Below are positions 1 to 7,979 of a DNA stretch of 10,397 bases, one piece after another (position 1 is the stretch's first letter; each line of letters starts with the position of its first letter). A program made the position numbers and the translations under genes. The DNA comes from UBA6382 sp964596865 (lineage in GTDB: Bacteria > Bacteroidota > Bacteroidia > Bacteroidales > Bacteroidaceae). The notes under the pieces are model-generated. The model had not been told where the DNA came from. It saw only the letters and a program-made list of their open reading frames with translations, and did no database searches. The stretch lies in the NCBI GenBank assembly GCA_964596865.1, contig CAZQVW010000082.1:1-10397 (forward strand), read 5' to 3'.

Positions 1-24
1 TAACTAAACAGTACTGTTTAGTTA
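1..24. promoter_or_regulatory. perfect 24-bp palindrome, operator-like
   Basis: The half-site taactaaacagt is followed directly by its exact reverse complement, giving 12 matched base pairs with no spacer. The palindrome begins at the window edge, so it may extend further left. It is AT-rich and has no T-tract directly after it, so it looks more like a binding site for a dimeric repressor (TetR-type operators often have this shape) than an intrinsic terminator. The regulated gene is not evident: the next gene on the + strand starts about 380 bp away, so the target may lie left of the window. Bases 25-128 hold only a weak imperfect inverted repeat (ctaacacg at 49-56 against cgcgttag at 66-73, one mismatch). 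Palindrome: seen. Operator role: inference. Confidence 0.55.
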
Positions 25-128
25 TTGTTACAGCACTGTGAACGCAAACTAACACGCTATTTTTTCGCGTTAGAAGGGGAAAATCCGGATTTAGCAGGCA
101 AAAAATTGATTTTATCACGCAATTTGCA

Positions 129-297
129 GAAACAAACACATATCAGGCGGAAACCGTAGCACTCTTCGCCAAAAATAATCCACACTTCCACAAAAACATA
201 GCACCCTTAGCCCAAAAACAATCCACACTTCCACGAAACCGTAGCGCTCTTCGCCCAAAATAATCCATACTTCCACAAAAATATTCCACAGTTCGCC
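129..297. repeat. degenerate 21-bp tandem array, about 8 units
   Basis: Consecutive units can be cut at 129, 150, 171, 192, 214, 235, 257 and 277, with lengths 20-22 and mostly 21. Each opens with an A-tract (gaaac, aaaaat or aaaaac) and most end in a CTTC-type block such as cacttccac or ctcttcgcc. A two-unit superperiod of 42-43 bp is clearest: tccacacttccac ends at 191 and 234, and its variant tccatacttccac ends at 276. GTAGC(A/G)CTCTTCGCC occurs at 156-170 and 241-255. No terminal inverted repeats or spacers are seen, so it is neither a CRISPR array nor an obvious insertion. It lies upstream of the lipid kinase gene. The remaining bases, 298-405, show nothing I can name beyond a possible ninth decayed unit starting at 298. 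Confidence 0.75.
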
Positions 298-405
298 AAA
301 ATTAGGCGAGAGCGCAAAAATCGGAGCAGGGATTTGGCTCGGTTTATGGAAAAGATTAATTTTGCACTCTGAATCATTGATATTTGTAGAACAAACCTTT
401 AATAC

Positions 406-1415
406 GTGAGCAAACAAACCATTCGCTTTATCATTAATCCTATCTCCGGCGGCGTATCCAAAAGGGCCATCATCAGAGATATATACGATGTGATAGACCC
501 CAATCGCTACGACATCGAGATATGGAATACTCGCTATGCCGGTCATGGCGCAGTGATGGCCTGGCTGCCGAAAACGGGGTGGACACGGTGGTGGCAGTGG
601 GCGGCGATGGCACTGTAAACGAAGTGGCACGCTCTTTGCTCCACACCCCCACGCGCCTTGGCATAGTGCCCTGCGGCTCAGGCAACGGATTGGCACGCCA
701 TCTACAAATACCTTTGGAGCCGCGCAAAGCGCTCGCCCTCATCAACGAGGGGCACAGCGTCTGTATCGACTATGGGTTGCTCAACAACAGGCCTTTCTTC
801 TGCACATGCGGATTGGGATTTGACGCCGAGATTAGTTATAAATTCTCTTTCTCCAAAAAGCGGGGAATGCTGTCGTATCTGGAAAATATCGTGGCCGAAC
901 TGAGCAAATATAAGCCGCAGGCCTACACCATCACCGACGAAAACGGCAAACGCACCTACGAGGCCTTCATCATCACGCTGGCAAACGCATCACAATACGG
1001 CAACAACGCATATATCGCCCCTTATGCTTCATTGGCCGACGGATTGATGGACGTTACCGTTATCGAACCGTTTCCCGCAGTGGACGCTCCCGCATTGGCA
1101 CTGGCTCTCTTTACCGGCAAATTCCGCAATGGCAGCAATCATATCCGCATGTTCCGCTCCAACAGTATCCGTATCCAGCGCGAGAAAGCAGGCGTGGTGC
1201 ATTGCGATGGCGACCCTATGAAAGCCGGCTCCGAAATCCGAGCCCGCATCGTGCCTGCCGGACTGAATGTCATCACCGATTCCAACGCCGAGGCGCAAAT
1301 CCAGCCGCTATACAAGACCGTCTCGCAGGGGGTGGCCTCTATCGTGCAACAGCCCGCCGCCACCTTCCGCCAAGCCTCCCAAGTGATTATGGATCTGTTC
1401 AAAGCCAACCGGTAG
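406..1415 (+). CDS. YegS/DagK-like lipid kinase, frameshifted
   Basis: Diacylglycerol-kinase catalytic family protein (YegS/Rv2252/BmrU type), expected to phosphorylate a lipid such as diacylglycerol at the inner membrane using ATP. The GTG at 406 is chosen because an in-frame TAA sits at 400-402 and the protein runs straight into the family's N-terminal motif NPISGG (residues 11-16). Further motifs are VGGDGTVNEV (glycine-rich nucleotide site, about residues 65-74) and PCGSGNGLARH (about 89-99). The reading frame changes once: residues up to about 45-52 lie in the frame of 406, and the rest lies in the frame that is open from 522 to 1415. Restoring one base between about 540 and 562 gives about 336 aa, a normal length, with a helix reading LAAENGVDTVV before the GGDGT motif. 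This is either a sequencing or assembly error or a recent inactivating deletion. Its C-terminal domain is intact. It stands alone, with 355 bp before the next gene. Confidence 0.85.
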
Positions 1416-1770
1416 GATTGGGAAAAGTCAGCGTATTGGGCAGAGGATAAATCTATTGATTGAGATTGCAGGAGCGGAATAGGCATTACAAAACGCAATG
1501 CCGCACCCGAGAGTCTCTTTCTCTACACATTTGCTATCTGAATAATATATTTTTAATGCCTACACAAGGCAAGGGCGGGGAATTTGGTCGAAAAAAAGGG
1601 GGTGTTTGTCGAATGGAGGGGAAAAGTGTGAGGCCAAAAATGCCAGAAAGCATTACTTTCGCATTATAAAACAAAACCGACTGCACAGAAGTAGCAATAC
1701 GCTGGCCAAATGTAGCAACGAGCCCCCCGAAGTAGCAATAATTTCCTTTTACAATAGAAACATCATCATA
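1416..1770. other. 355-bp spacer ahead of the efflux operon
   Basis: No convincing gene is present. A 6-bp inverted repeat (ggcatt at 1482-1487, aatgcc at 1497-1502) lies 66 bp after the kinase stop, but it lacks a T-tract and is a poor terminator. The efflux-operon promoter should lie in this spacer, but I find no clean match to the Bacteroidota TTTG / TAnnTTTG pattern; TATATTTT at 1546-1553 matches seven of eight positions but has no well-spaced upstream box. The second half contains weak 21-bp-spaced repeats, listed separately. Confidence 0.5.
1587..1740. repeat. weak 21-bp periodic repeats in operon leader
   Basis: GTCGAA occurs at 1587 and 1608, exactly 21 bp apart, each followed by a purine/G-run. 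GTAGCAA occurs at 1691, 1712 and 1732, spaced 21 and 20 bp. The distance between the two groups (83 bp from 1608 to 1691) is close to four periods. The intermediate units are too decayed to recognise by eye. The GTAGCA core also appears in the array at 129-297. The segment ends about 30 bp before the TolC-like start codon, so it is probably within the operon leader or promoter region. Confidence 0.4.
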
Positions 1771-3129
1771 ATGCCGAGCATCAAAAAAATCTTATCGCTT
1801 GCCCTGGCCATAACATTGGCGTGGAGCATCACCAATACTGCCGCCGCCCGCGTATGGACGCTCACAGAGTGTCTTAATCACGCCGACCAGAACGCCGCCG
1901 ACATCCTTAAATTGCGCCTAAAGAAGCAACAGGCCGACATCAACGTGAAACAGCAAAAAGGAATGTGGCTTCCATCGGTTAGCGCCAGTGCCAGTGGGAG
2001 TTTGGGCTATATGCCGTTCCTCAAGGGGCAGTCGGCCACGATTAACGGCACCACCGTAACCTCGTCGGTGGATAAGACATCTTATAATGGCTCCTATGGC
2101 ATCAACGCCGCGTGGACTCTCTATGATGGCAACCAGCGTACAAACAATATCCGCTTAGCAAAGACACAGGCCGACGCCGCCGGTTTGCAAACCGACATCA
2201 CTCTTAATCAAATTAAGGAGCAGGTAGTGCAGCTTTACATTCAGGCGCTCTATTCGCAGGAGGCTCTCAAGATTAATAAGGAGCTCCTAAAGCAAGACAG
2301 CATCCTCTATCGCCGCGGCCAGGCCCTATTAGACCAAGGGCAGATTGCCAAATACGAATTATTGGAACTTCAGACACAGGTGTCCAACGGCCAATATGAT
2401 ATTGTCAGTACACAGACACAGATAGACCAGTATAAACTGCAAATCAAGCAACTAATCTACGCAGACCCCGAGGAGGATTTCGATATTGCCGACCTCAGCC
2501 TCACCGATCAGGAGGCCCTATCAGCTATCCCCTCCACCGTCTCCGTTTATGAGCAGGCCGCCCTGCGTCGCCCCGAGATAAAAAACGCCAACCTCTCCAT
2601 AAAGCAGGCCGAGCTCAATTATCAAATCGCTCGCGCCGGTTGGCTGCCCACGCTGTCGCTGTCTGCCGGTCTCGGCTCCAACCACTCCTCCGGCAATGAC
2701 ACAGAGTGGTTCACACAGATGAAGCGCAGTTTTGACGCCTCCATCGGTTTCACATTGAGCATCCCCATCTTCGACCGCCGCCAGACCTCCTCCTCCGTCC
2801 ATAAGGCTGATTTGGAGAAGACTATCGCCCGCCTTGACAGTGCCGACGCCAGCCACGACCTCTATTACACCATCGACAACTATCGCCTCAACGCCTATAA
2901 TAATCAGCAGAAATTTATTGCAGGACAAGACCGTCTGAATTATAATGAGCAGAACTATGACGCCATTTTCCAGAAAGCCCAGATTGGCACAATGAACATT
3001 GTGGAGACGCTCAACGCCCGTTCCTCATTGCTCTCCGCCCGCCAAGACGCCCTGCAAAGCAAATATCTCACTATATATAATAAGGAGATGCTCCAATTCT
3101 ACGCCACCGGCCAGCTCACCAAGGAATAG
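1771..3129 (+). CDS. TolC-family outer membrane efflux protein
   Basis: Outer-membrane channel of a tripartite export pump: a trimeric beta-barrel with a periplasmic coiled-coil tunnel that docks with the adaptor encoded next. The ATG at 1771 is chosen because it opens a clean signal peptide (MPSIKK, hydrophobic LSLALAITLAW, AAA at 24-26, cleavage expected after residue 26); the frame is open further upstream, but that part is polar and falls in repeat-rich leader DNA. The 452-aa product has two outer-membrane-efflux (OEP) repeats of about 200 residues each. Internal duplication is visible in GMWLPSVSAS (64-73) against GWLPTLSLSAG (290-300), and in WTLYDGNQR (115-123) against IPIFDRRQ (331-338), with long Gln/Ala-rich helices between. 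There is no lipobox cysteine near the N-terminus. It is the first gene of the pump block, 101 bp before the adaptor. The exported substrate cannot be read from the sequence. Confidence 0.93.
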   Translation: MPSIKKILSLALAITLAWSITNTAAARVWTLTECLNHADQNAADILKLRLKKQQADINVKQQKGMWLPSVSASASGSLGYMPFLKGQSATINGTTVTSSVDKTSYNGSYGINAAWTLYDGNQRTNNIRLAKTQADAAGLQTDITLNQIKEQVVQLYIQALYSQEALKINKELLKQDSILYRRGQALLDQGQIAKYELLELQTQVSNGQYDIVSTQTQIDQYKLQIKQLIYADPEEDFDIADLSLTDQEALSAIPSTVSVYEQAALRRPEIKNANLSIKQAELNYQIARAGWLPTLSLSAGLGSNHSSGNDTEWFTQMKRSFDASIGFTLSIPIFDRRQTSSSVHKADLEKTIARLDSADASHDLYYTIDNYRLNAYNNQQKFIAGQDRLNYNEQNYDAIFQKAQIGTMNIVETLNARSSLLSARQDALQSKYLTIYNKEMLQFYATGQLTKE

Positions 3130-3230
3130 CATCCCCTATCCCGCAAGCCCCACCGGTACAATTAGCAATATCAGCCTACCCTGCCCATTCTCACCACAAC
3201 CAACAACGAAAACAAAAAATAATCCTCAAT

Positions 3231-4487
3231 ATGCAATTCACAAAGAAACAGACCGTTCTCGCCATAGCCGCAATCGTGGTGGTGGTGATAGCTCTCATCC
3301 TTATCTTCGGGGGTAAAAAAAGCTCCGCCAAGGTGAGCTACAATTTTGCCACGGTAGAGAAAGCCGACATCTCCACCACCGTTACCGCCACCGGCACCAT
3401 TGAGCCCGTTACCTCGGTGGATGTCGGCACCCAGGTGAGCGGCATCGTCAGCCACTTGTATGTGGATTACAACAGTGTGGTAAAAGCCGGTCAAGTCATT
3501 GCCGAATTGGATAAATCCAACCTAATCAGTGAGCTCAACAGTGCCAAGGCCAATCTTTCCTCCGCCAAAGCCAACCTCGCCAGCCTGCAATCCGAACTCA
3601 AATACCAAAAAGAAAACTATCAGCGCCAAAAAAGTCTGCACGAAAAAGGTCTTATCAGCGATGACGCCTACGACCAGGCATACAAGAGCTACATACAGGC
3701 ACAAGAGAGCGTGGCCCAACAAAAACAGGCCGTAGCCGCACAAAGCGAGAGCGTTACCCGCGCCCAAACAAACCTCGGTTACGCCACAATCACCTCGCCC
3801 ATCGATGGTATTGTGCTGAGCAAGGAGGTGGAAGAGGGCCAAACGGTGGCTTCTTCCTTCAGCACCCCTACCCTTTTCAAGATTGCCAAAGACCTCACCG
3901 ACATGCGCGTTATCGCAGACGTGGACGAAGCCGATATTGGCAATGTGAAAGAGGGCCAGCGCGTGGAATTTACAGTAGACGCCTTCCCCGACGACATCTT
4001 TACGGGCAAGGTTACGCAAGTGCGCCAAGAAGCCACCACCGAGAGCAATGTGGTTACCTACGAAGTAGTTATCTCCGCTCCTAACGCCGACCTCAAGCTC
4101 AAGCCCGGCCTCACCGCCAACGTAACAATCTATACCTCCGAAAAGAAAGGCGTAGACGCAGTGCCCAGCAAGGCTCTCCGCTTCACTCCCAACCAGACAA
4201 TGCTCCAATCCGACGAGAGCATCAAGGACGTAAGCGCCACCCACAAGGTTTGGGTCAAGGAGGGCAATGTATTCCGCGCTGTGGCTGTGCAAACCGGCAT
4301 CACCAACGGCACTCTGACCGAGATCACCTCAGGATTAAAGGAGGGGCAGAAGATTATCACCGAGTTTGTGATGAGCCCAAGCGAAGAGGCCAATGCCCAA
4401 CAGGACAACAACCCATTCATGCCCAAGCCCCGCAATAATCAAAAGAAGAAAAGCGGCGATTCCACCAATAACGCATCAAAAAATTAA
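3231..4487 (+). CDS. MacA-like periplasmic adaptor (HlyD/RND-MFP family)
   Basis: Membrane-fusion protein linking the inner-membrane ABC permease to the outer-membrane channel. It is 418 aa, near the usual adaptor length. An N-terminal membrane anchor spans residues 9-27 with no lipobox, so it is held by a transmembrane helix as in MacA. Split lipoyl-like halves are at about 60-95 (VDVGTQVSGIVSHLYVDY, then VVKAGQVIAELD) and 183-210 (TITSPIDGIVLSKEVEEG). Between them lies an Ala/Gln/Lys-rich alpha-hairpin (about 96-180). The beta-barrel region, about 222-300, ends in LKPGLTANV. The tail from about 385 is low-complexity, rich in Asn, Gln, Lys and Ser, and probably disordered. No Shine-Dalgarno is obvious; the start lies in an A-rich context. 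The order TolC, adaptor, ATPase, permease indicates a MacAB-TolC-type exporter. I use MacA-like as a family description and do not claim macrolide export. Confidence 0.93.
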   Translation: MQFTKKQTVLAIAAIVVVVIALILIFGGKKSSAKVSYNFATVEKADISTTVTATGTIEPVTSVDVGTQVSGIVSHLYVDYNSVVKAGQVIAELDKSNLISELNSAKANLSSAKANLASLQSELKYQKENYQRQKSLHEKGLISDDAYDQAYKSYIQAQESVAQQKQAVAAQSESVTRAQTNLGYATITSPIDGIVLSKEVEEGQTVASSFSTPTLFKIAKDLTDMRVIADVDEADIGNVKEGQRVEFTVDAFPDDIFTGKVTQVRQEATTESNVVTYEVVISAPNADLKLKPGLTANVTIYTSEKKGVDAVPSKALRFTPNQTMLQSDESIKDVSATHKVWVKEGNVFRAVAVQTGITNGTLTEITSGLKEGQKIITEFVMSPSEEANAQQDNNPFMPKPRNNQKKKSGDSTNNASKN

Positions 4488-4631
4488 GCGCACAGATACT
4501 CTTATACCGGCGTAAGCAATCCTATACCCGAACGGGCGGATTTCACATCCAAGCACTTTTCCCGCAAATTCGCCCACAACGATGATTAGGCTATTCGGAC
4601 CAACCGGCCCAACACCCCAAAGACCATTATC

Positions 4632-5379
4632 ATGGATAATAACAATAAGAAGACCGTAATAGNNNNNNNNNNACTTCAAAGTGGGCGACGAAGTGGTGCA
4701 CGCCCTTAGGGGTGTCAGCTTCAAGGTCTACGAAGGGGAGTTTGTAACCATCATGGGCACATCAGGCTCCGGCAAATCCACCCTCCTCAACCAATTGGGC
4801 TGCCTCGACACCCCAACCTCCGGCGAATATTACCTCGATGGCATCCCCGTGAGGAAGATGAAGCGCAACGAGCGCGCCGTATTGCGAAACCGAAAGATTG
4901 GCTTCGTCTTCCAAAACTACAACCTCCTGCCCAAGACCACCGCCGTGGAGAATGTGGAGCTACCCTTGATGTATAATCCCACTTTCAAAGCCAAAGACCG
5001 CGAGAAAGCCGCAATCGCGGCCCTCGAAGCCGTGGGGCTGGGCGACCGCCTCTATCATAAGAGCAATCAAATGAGCGGCGGACAGATGCAAAGAGTGGCC
5101 ATCGCCCGCGCCCTGGTAAACAATCCCACAATCATCCTGGCAGACGAGGCCACCGGCAACTTGGATACCCGCACATCGTTTGAAATGCTCGTGCTCTTCC
5201 AAAAACTACACGCCGAAGGCCGCACCATTATCTTTGTTACCCACAACCCCGACATCGCCCTCTATTCCTCGCGCAATATCATGCTGCGCGATGGCAAGAT
5301 TCGCCAAGACACTATCAACCAGAATATCCAATCAGCAGCCGAAGCCCTCGCCCAACTGCCCGTAAACCAAGACGACTAA
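4632..5379 (+). CDS. MacB/LolD-type ABC transporter ATP-binding protein, N-terminus interrupted by gap
   Basis: ATPase subunit driving the MacB-type pump from the cytoplasmic face. Motifs, counted from GTG 4681 as residue 1: Walker A GTSGSGKST (26-34), Q-loop FQN (Gln78), signature MSGGQ (131-135, first residue Met instead of Leu), Walker B IILADEAT (151-158) and H-loop His188. The true start is probably ATG 4632: it reads MDNNNKKTVI and then runs into 10 N (4663-4672), and the sequence resumes as FKVGDEVVHALRG, which is the interior of the first beta-strand region of this family and not an N-terminus. The two sides are out of frame across exactly 10 bases; the real gap must be a multiple of 3. 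From family spacing about 21 bases is my estimate. Otherwise the gene is complete, about 250 aa. It lies 144 bp after the adaptor and 112 bp before the permease. The ATPase and permease are separate polypeptides, unlike the fused E. coli MacB. Confidence 0.9.
4663..4672. other. assembly gap (10 N placeholder)
   Basis: Ten consecutive N lie inside the ATPase gene. The number is a placeholder: coding continuity from ATG 4632 to the downstream frame needs a missing length divisible by 3, which 10 is not. Any translation from 4632 as written is therefore wrong after residue 10. Confidence 0.98.
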
Positions 5380-5491
5380 CGCAATTCCTGTCCTGATTAA
5401 CAGATTACGCATTTCTCCTAACGCAGAAATTAAATATTCCTCCGGCTCAAACCAAACTCGCTGCTACACACACAAGGATATAAACACACCT

Positions 5492-6709
5492 ATGAATTAT
5501 ATCAACCTATTTAAGGTGGCATTCAAGGCCATCGGCAACAATAAATCGCGCTCATTCCTCTCCATGCTGGGCATCATCATCGGCGTGGCAGCGGTAATCA
5601 TCATGATGGCCATCGGGCAGGGCTCAAAAGAGAGCATCCGCAAAAATATCGCCCAGATGGGCACCAATCTCATCATGATCCGCCCGGGCGCAGACATGCG
5701 AGGCGGCGTTCGTCAGGATCCCTCCGAGATGCAGACCCTCAAACAGGCCGATTACGAGAGCATCCTTGAAGACAAAAAGTATGTTACATACGTTAGCCCC
5801 GAGGTAACCGCCTCCGGACAGGTGATCTACGGAGCCAACAACACGTCCACCTCACTTTATGGCGAGAACATTGACTATCTTGACATAAAGCAATGGACTA
5901 TTGAGGAGGGCGACTGCTTTAGTGAGGAGGACATCAAAAAGAGCGCCAAGGTTTGTTTGGTAGGCAAGACGATAGTGGACGAACTATTCCCCAACGGCAA
6001 CGATCCTGTGGGCAAGACCATAAGGTTTAAGTCTATTCCATTCCGCATCGTAGGCGTATTGAAGAGCAAGGGCTACAATTCGTGGGGCATGGACCAAGAT
6101 AATGTGATTATTGCGCCCTATACCACTGTGATGAAGCGTATTCTGGCGCAGACTTACTTTAATTGCATCAACTGTTCCGCCATATCCGAGGAATACACCC
6201 AAGACGCCATAGACGAGCTCACCGAAATCTTGCGCACCAACCACAAAATAAAGAGCACAGACGAAGACAATTTCACAATCCGCTCGCAACAAGAAATGAT
6301 GGAGACGATGTCGAGCACAATGGACAGCGTAACCATTATATTGGTGGTGGCGGCTGCGTTCTCACTCATTGTGGCAGGTATCGGCATCATGAATATCATG
6401 CTGGTGAGCGTAACAGAGAGAACTAAAGAGATCGGTTTAAGAATGTCGGTTGGCGCCCGCGGCATCGACATCTGCGCGCAGTTTCTGATTGAGAGCGTAG
6501 TAATCAGCGTTACCGGCGGTATATTGGGCATCATCGTGGGATGGCTGGGCACACTCGTGTGCCACAATTTCAATCTGCCCACGTCTATTCCAATGTGGAG
6601 CATCTTCCTCAGCTTCGCCGTGTGCACACTCATCGGTATCCTGTTTGGATTCGTGCCCGCCCGCAAAGCAGCCTCCCTCGACCCCATCGAAGCCATTAGA
6701 TACGAGTAA
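5492..6709 (+). CDS. MacB-type ABC transporter permease (MacB_PCD + FtsX domains)
   Basis: Inner-membrane permease partner of the preceding ATPase. It is 405 aa with the four-helix MacB/FtsX layout: TM1 at about 22-42 (SFLSMLGIIIGVAAVIIMMAI), a large periplasmic domain at about 45-275, and TM2-TM4 at about 280-305, 332-356 and 368-390. Family signatures are LSMLGIIIGVAAVI near the start, SVTERTKEIGLRMSVGAR (306-323, the cytoplasmic coupling segment after TM2) and the C-terminal PARKAASLDPIEAIRYE (389-405). MacB-type permeases act with a mechanotransmission mechanism, using ATPase-driven conformational changes to push substrate from the periplasm through the adaptor and TolC channel; that is family knowledge. 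The ATG at 5492 starts directly before the conserved FKVAFKAIGNNKSRSFLS segment. It ends in TAA at 6707-6709, which is also the first base triplet of a 21-bp repeat. Confidence 0.95.
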   Translation: MNYINLFKVAFKAIGNNKSRSFLSMLGIIIGVAAVIIMMAIGQGSKESIRKNIAQMGTNLIMIRPGADMRGGVRQDPSEMQTLKQADYESILEDKKYVTYVSPEVTASGQVIYGANNTSTSLYGENIDYLDIKQWTIEEGDCFSEEDIKKSAKVCLVGKTIVDELFPNGNDPVGKTIRFKSIPFRIVGVLKSKGYNSWGMDQDNVIIAPYTTVMKRILAQTYFNCINCSAISEEYTQDAIDELTEILRTNHKIKSTDEDNFTIRSQQEMMETMSSTMDSVTIILVVAAAFSLIVAGIGIMNIMLVSVTERTKEIGLRMSVGARGIDICAQFLIESVVISVTGGILGIIVGWLGTLVCHNFNLPTSIPMWSIFLSFAVCTLIGILFGFVPARKAASLDPIEAIRYE

Positions 6710-6769
6710 CCCGATTAACAAAACCTGTAACCCGATTAACAAAGCCTGTAACATGATTAGCAAAACCAG
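6707..6769. repeat. three 21-bp tandem repeats beginning at the permease stop codon
   Basis: Units lie at 6707-6727, 6728-6748 and 6749-6769. Each begins TAAC, followed by a GATTA(A/G)CAAA block and ending CCTG or CCAG. Units 1 and 2 differ at one base of 21; unit 3 differs from unit 1 at four. The first TAA is the stop codon of the permease gene and is repeated in frame by each unit. The rest of the 138-bp spacer before the kinase holds a 12-bp palindrome (6788-6799). Confidence 0.85.
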
Positions 6770-6787
6770 ACTCTAACAATACTTAAA

Positions 6788-6799
6788 GCCTAATTAGGC
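6788..6799. promoter_or_regulatory. 12-bp palindrome upstream of the kinase gene
   Basis: The sequence gcctaattaggc is its own reverse complement, and its last three bases overlap a second 6-bp palindrome, ggcgcc (6797-6802). It lies about 50 bp upstream of the histidine kinase start. A 12-bp palindrome is expected a few times per 10 kb by chance, so an operator role is only a possibility. Confidence 0.2.
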
Positions 6800-6847
6800 G
6801 CCTCAATACACAACAATCCCTTCCCCCGCCCCATCTTTCCCAAAATT

Positions 6848-7942
6848 ATGACAAGAATAGAAAACAATAAGCAGACCGGATGGCTCATCCACGTGATTGC
6901 GTGGGTGCTCATCTTGGTGTCGCCGTTTCTATTCTTCCCTCACCACAGCGGGTTTACGCTCAAAAATTACCTCTGCGGCCTGTTCGACCCCCTTCTTTTA
7001 GGCGTGATGTTTTATCTCAACTACCTATGGTTGGCGCGTCGCTATTTCGTGGGACAAAGATACATGGCGTTTTTCCTAATCAACCTCCTCTGTATCGTGG
7101 GGCTCGGCATCTTTATGGAGCAGGGCAATCATTTCCTGTTCAACCTGCAATTCCACGATGCAATAGTCCGTTCGGGCAGACTCGTTCACGCCGCGCCTTC
7201 CACTGGCGACATTGTATTATTTTATATCCGCGGCATGATGCTATTGATGCTCGCCGCCGCGTTTGGCACCCTCATCCGCATCTCTCATTATTGGACAAAA
7301 GCAGAGGAGCGGCGCCGCGAAGCAGAACTGGGCGAGGCCGAGGCCAAACTCCAGAACTTGCAAAATCAAGTAAATCCTCATTTCCTGCTTAACACTCTCA
7401 ATAATATCTACGTCCTCACCGAGGTGGACAAACATAAAGCCCAGAATGCAATCCTCCAGCTATCAGCCTTGCTGCGCCATCTCCTATATAAAAGCAATGC
7501 TCACAAGGTGCTGCTACAAGACGAAATTGAGTTTGTAAAGAATTACATCTGCTTGATGCAAATACGCATGGGCGACAGCGTGGAAATCCACACTGCGTTC
7601 AACGCTCCCGATGCCGACAACATTTTAGTGGCTCCGCATCTGTTTATTTGCCTTGTGGAGAACGCTTTTAAGCACGGTATCAACCCCAATGGCCGTAGCC
7701 ACATCTCTATCTCCATCTCCACGGAGAAAGACGCCCAGATAGTTTGCGATATTCGCAATTCCAACCATCCCAAGCCAGCCTCCGATTGTAGCGGTTCCGG
7801 CATTGGCCTCAGCCTTGTACAACAGCGTCTCGATCTTGTCTACCCGCGCCGGTATATCTGGACTCACGGGATAAGCGATGGCGAATATCGCTCATTGCTC
7901 CGCCTACAGGCCGACACCATAACAGCAGTAGCAGACTCATAA
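6848..7942 (+). CDS. LytS/YehU-type membrane sensor histidine kinase
   Basis: Inner-membrane sensor kinase of the His_kinase (PF06580) class. It is 364 aa, with four predicted membrane helices at about 12-30, 41-62, 72-90 and 121-145, then a short charged coiled coil (KAEERRREAELGEAEAKLQN, about 151-170). The phospho-acceptor motif is QNQVNPHFLLNTLNNIY, with His178. The ATP-binding domain has the N-box ENAFKHG (271-277) and the glycine box GSGIGLSLVQQRL (316-328). All catalytic elements are present. There is no separate periplasmic sensor domain, so the signal is probably sensed in or at the membrane. It follows the permease by 138 bp on the same strand, and similar kinases commonly accompany these pumps in Bacteroidota (family knowledge). 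Such kinases normally pair with a LytTR-domain response regulator encoded next to them; none is present here. ATG 6848 is the first start before the first helix. Confidence 0.93.
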   Translation: MTRIENNKQTGWLIHVIAWVLILVSPFLFFPHHSGFTLKNYLCGLFDPLLLGVMFYLNYLWLARRYFVGQRYMAFFLINLLCIVGLGIFMEQGNHFLFNLQFHDAIVRSGRLVHAAPSTGDIVLFYIRGMMLLMLAAAFGTLIRISHYWTKAEERRREAELGEAEAKLQNLQNQVNPHFLLNTLNNIYVLTEVDKHKAQNAILQLSALLRHLLYKSNAHKVLLQDEIEFVKNYICLMQIRMGDSVEIHTAFNAPDADNILVAPHLFICLVENAFKHGINPNGRSHISISISTEKDAQIVCDIRNSNHPKPASDCSGSGIGLSLVQQRLDLVYPRRYIWTHGISDGEYRSLLRLQADTITAVADS

Positions 7943-7979
7943 GTCATTCCGCTTGAAAATCTTGCCTTGCCTCTATTAC

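Noticed and set aside
129..297. CRISPR array
   Set aside because: Units are contiguous with no unique spacers and are degenerate; no cas genes are present.
377..405. Bacteroidota -7 promoter box (TAnnTTTG) ahead of the lipid kinase
   Set aside because: gatatttg near 378-385 fails at the first position and the upstream TTTG at 361-364 is too close.
540..600. Programmed -1 frameshift in the lipid kinase
   Set aside because: The direction fits, but there is no convincing slippery heptamer, the family is not known for recoding, and shifting at the aaaa run would leave a proline-containing WLPK in a helix that reads naturally as LAAENG if a base is restored earlier.
115..696. 193-aa open frame on the - strand
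   Set aside because: It is antisense to the lipid kinase and then runs through the 21-bp array; its repeated 14-residue pattern merely reflects the 42-bp superperiod.
1606..1770. N-terminal extension of the TolC-like protein from TTG 1606
   Set aside because: It adds 55 polar residues ahead of a perfect signal peptide and is made of repeat-rich leader DNA.
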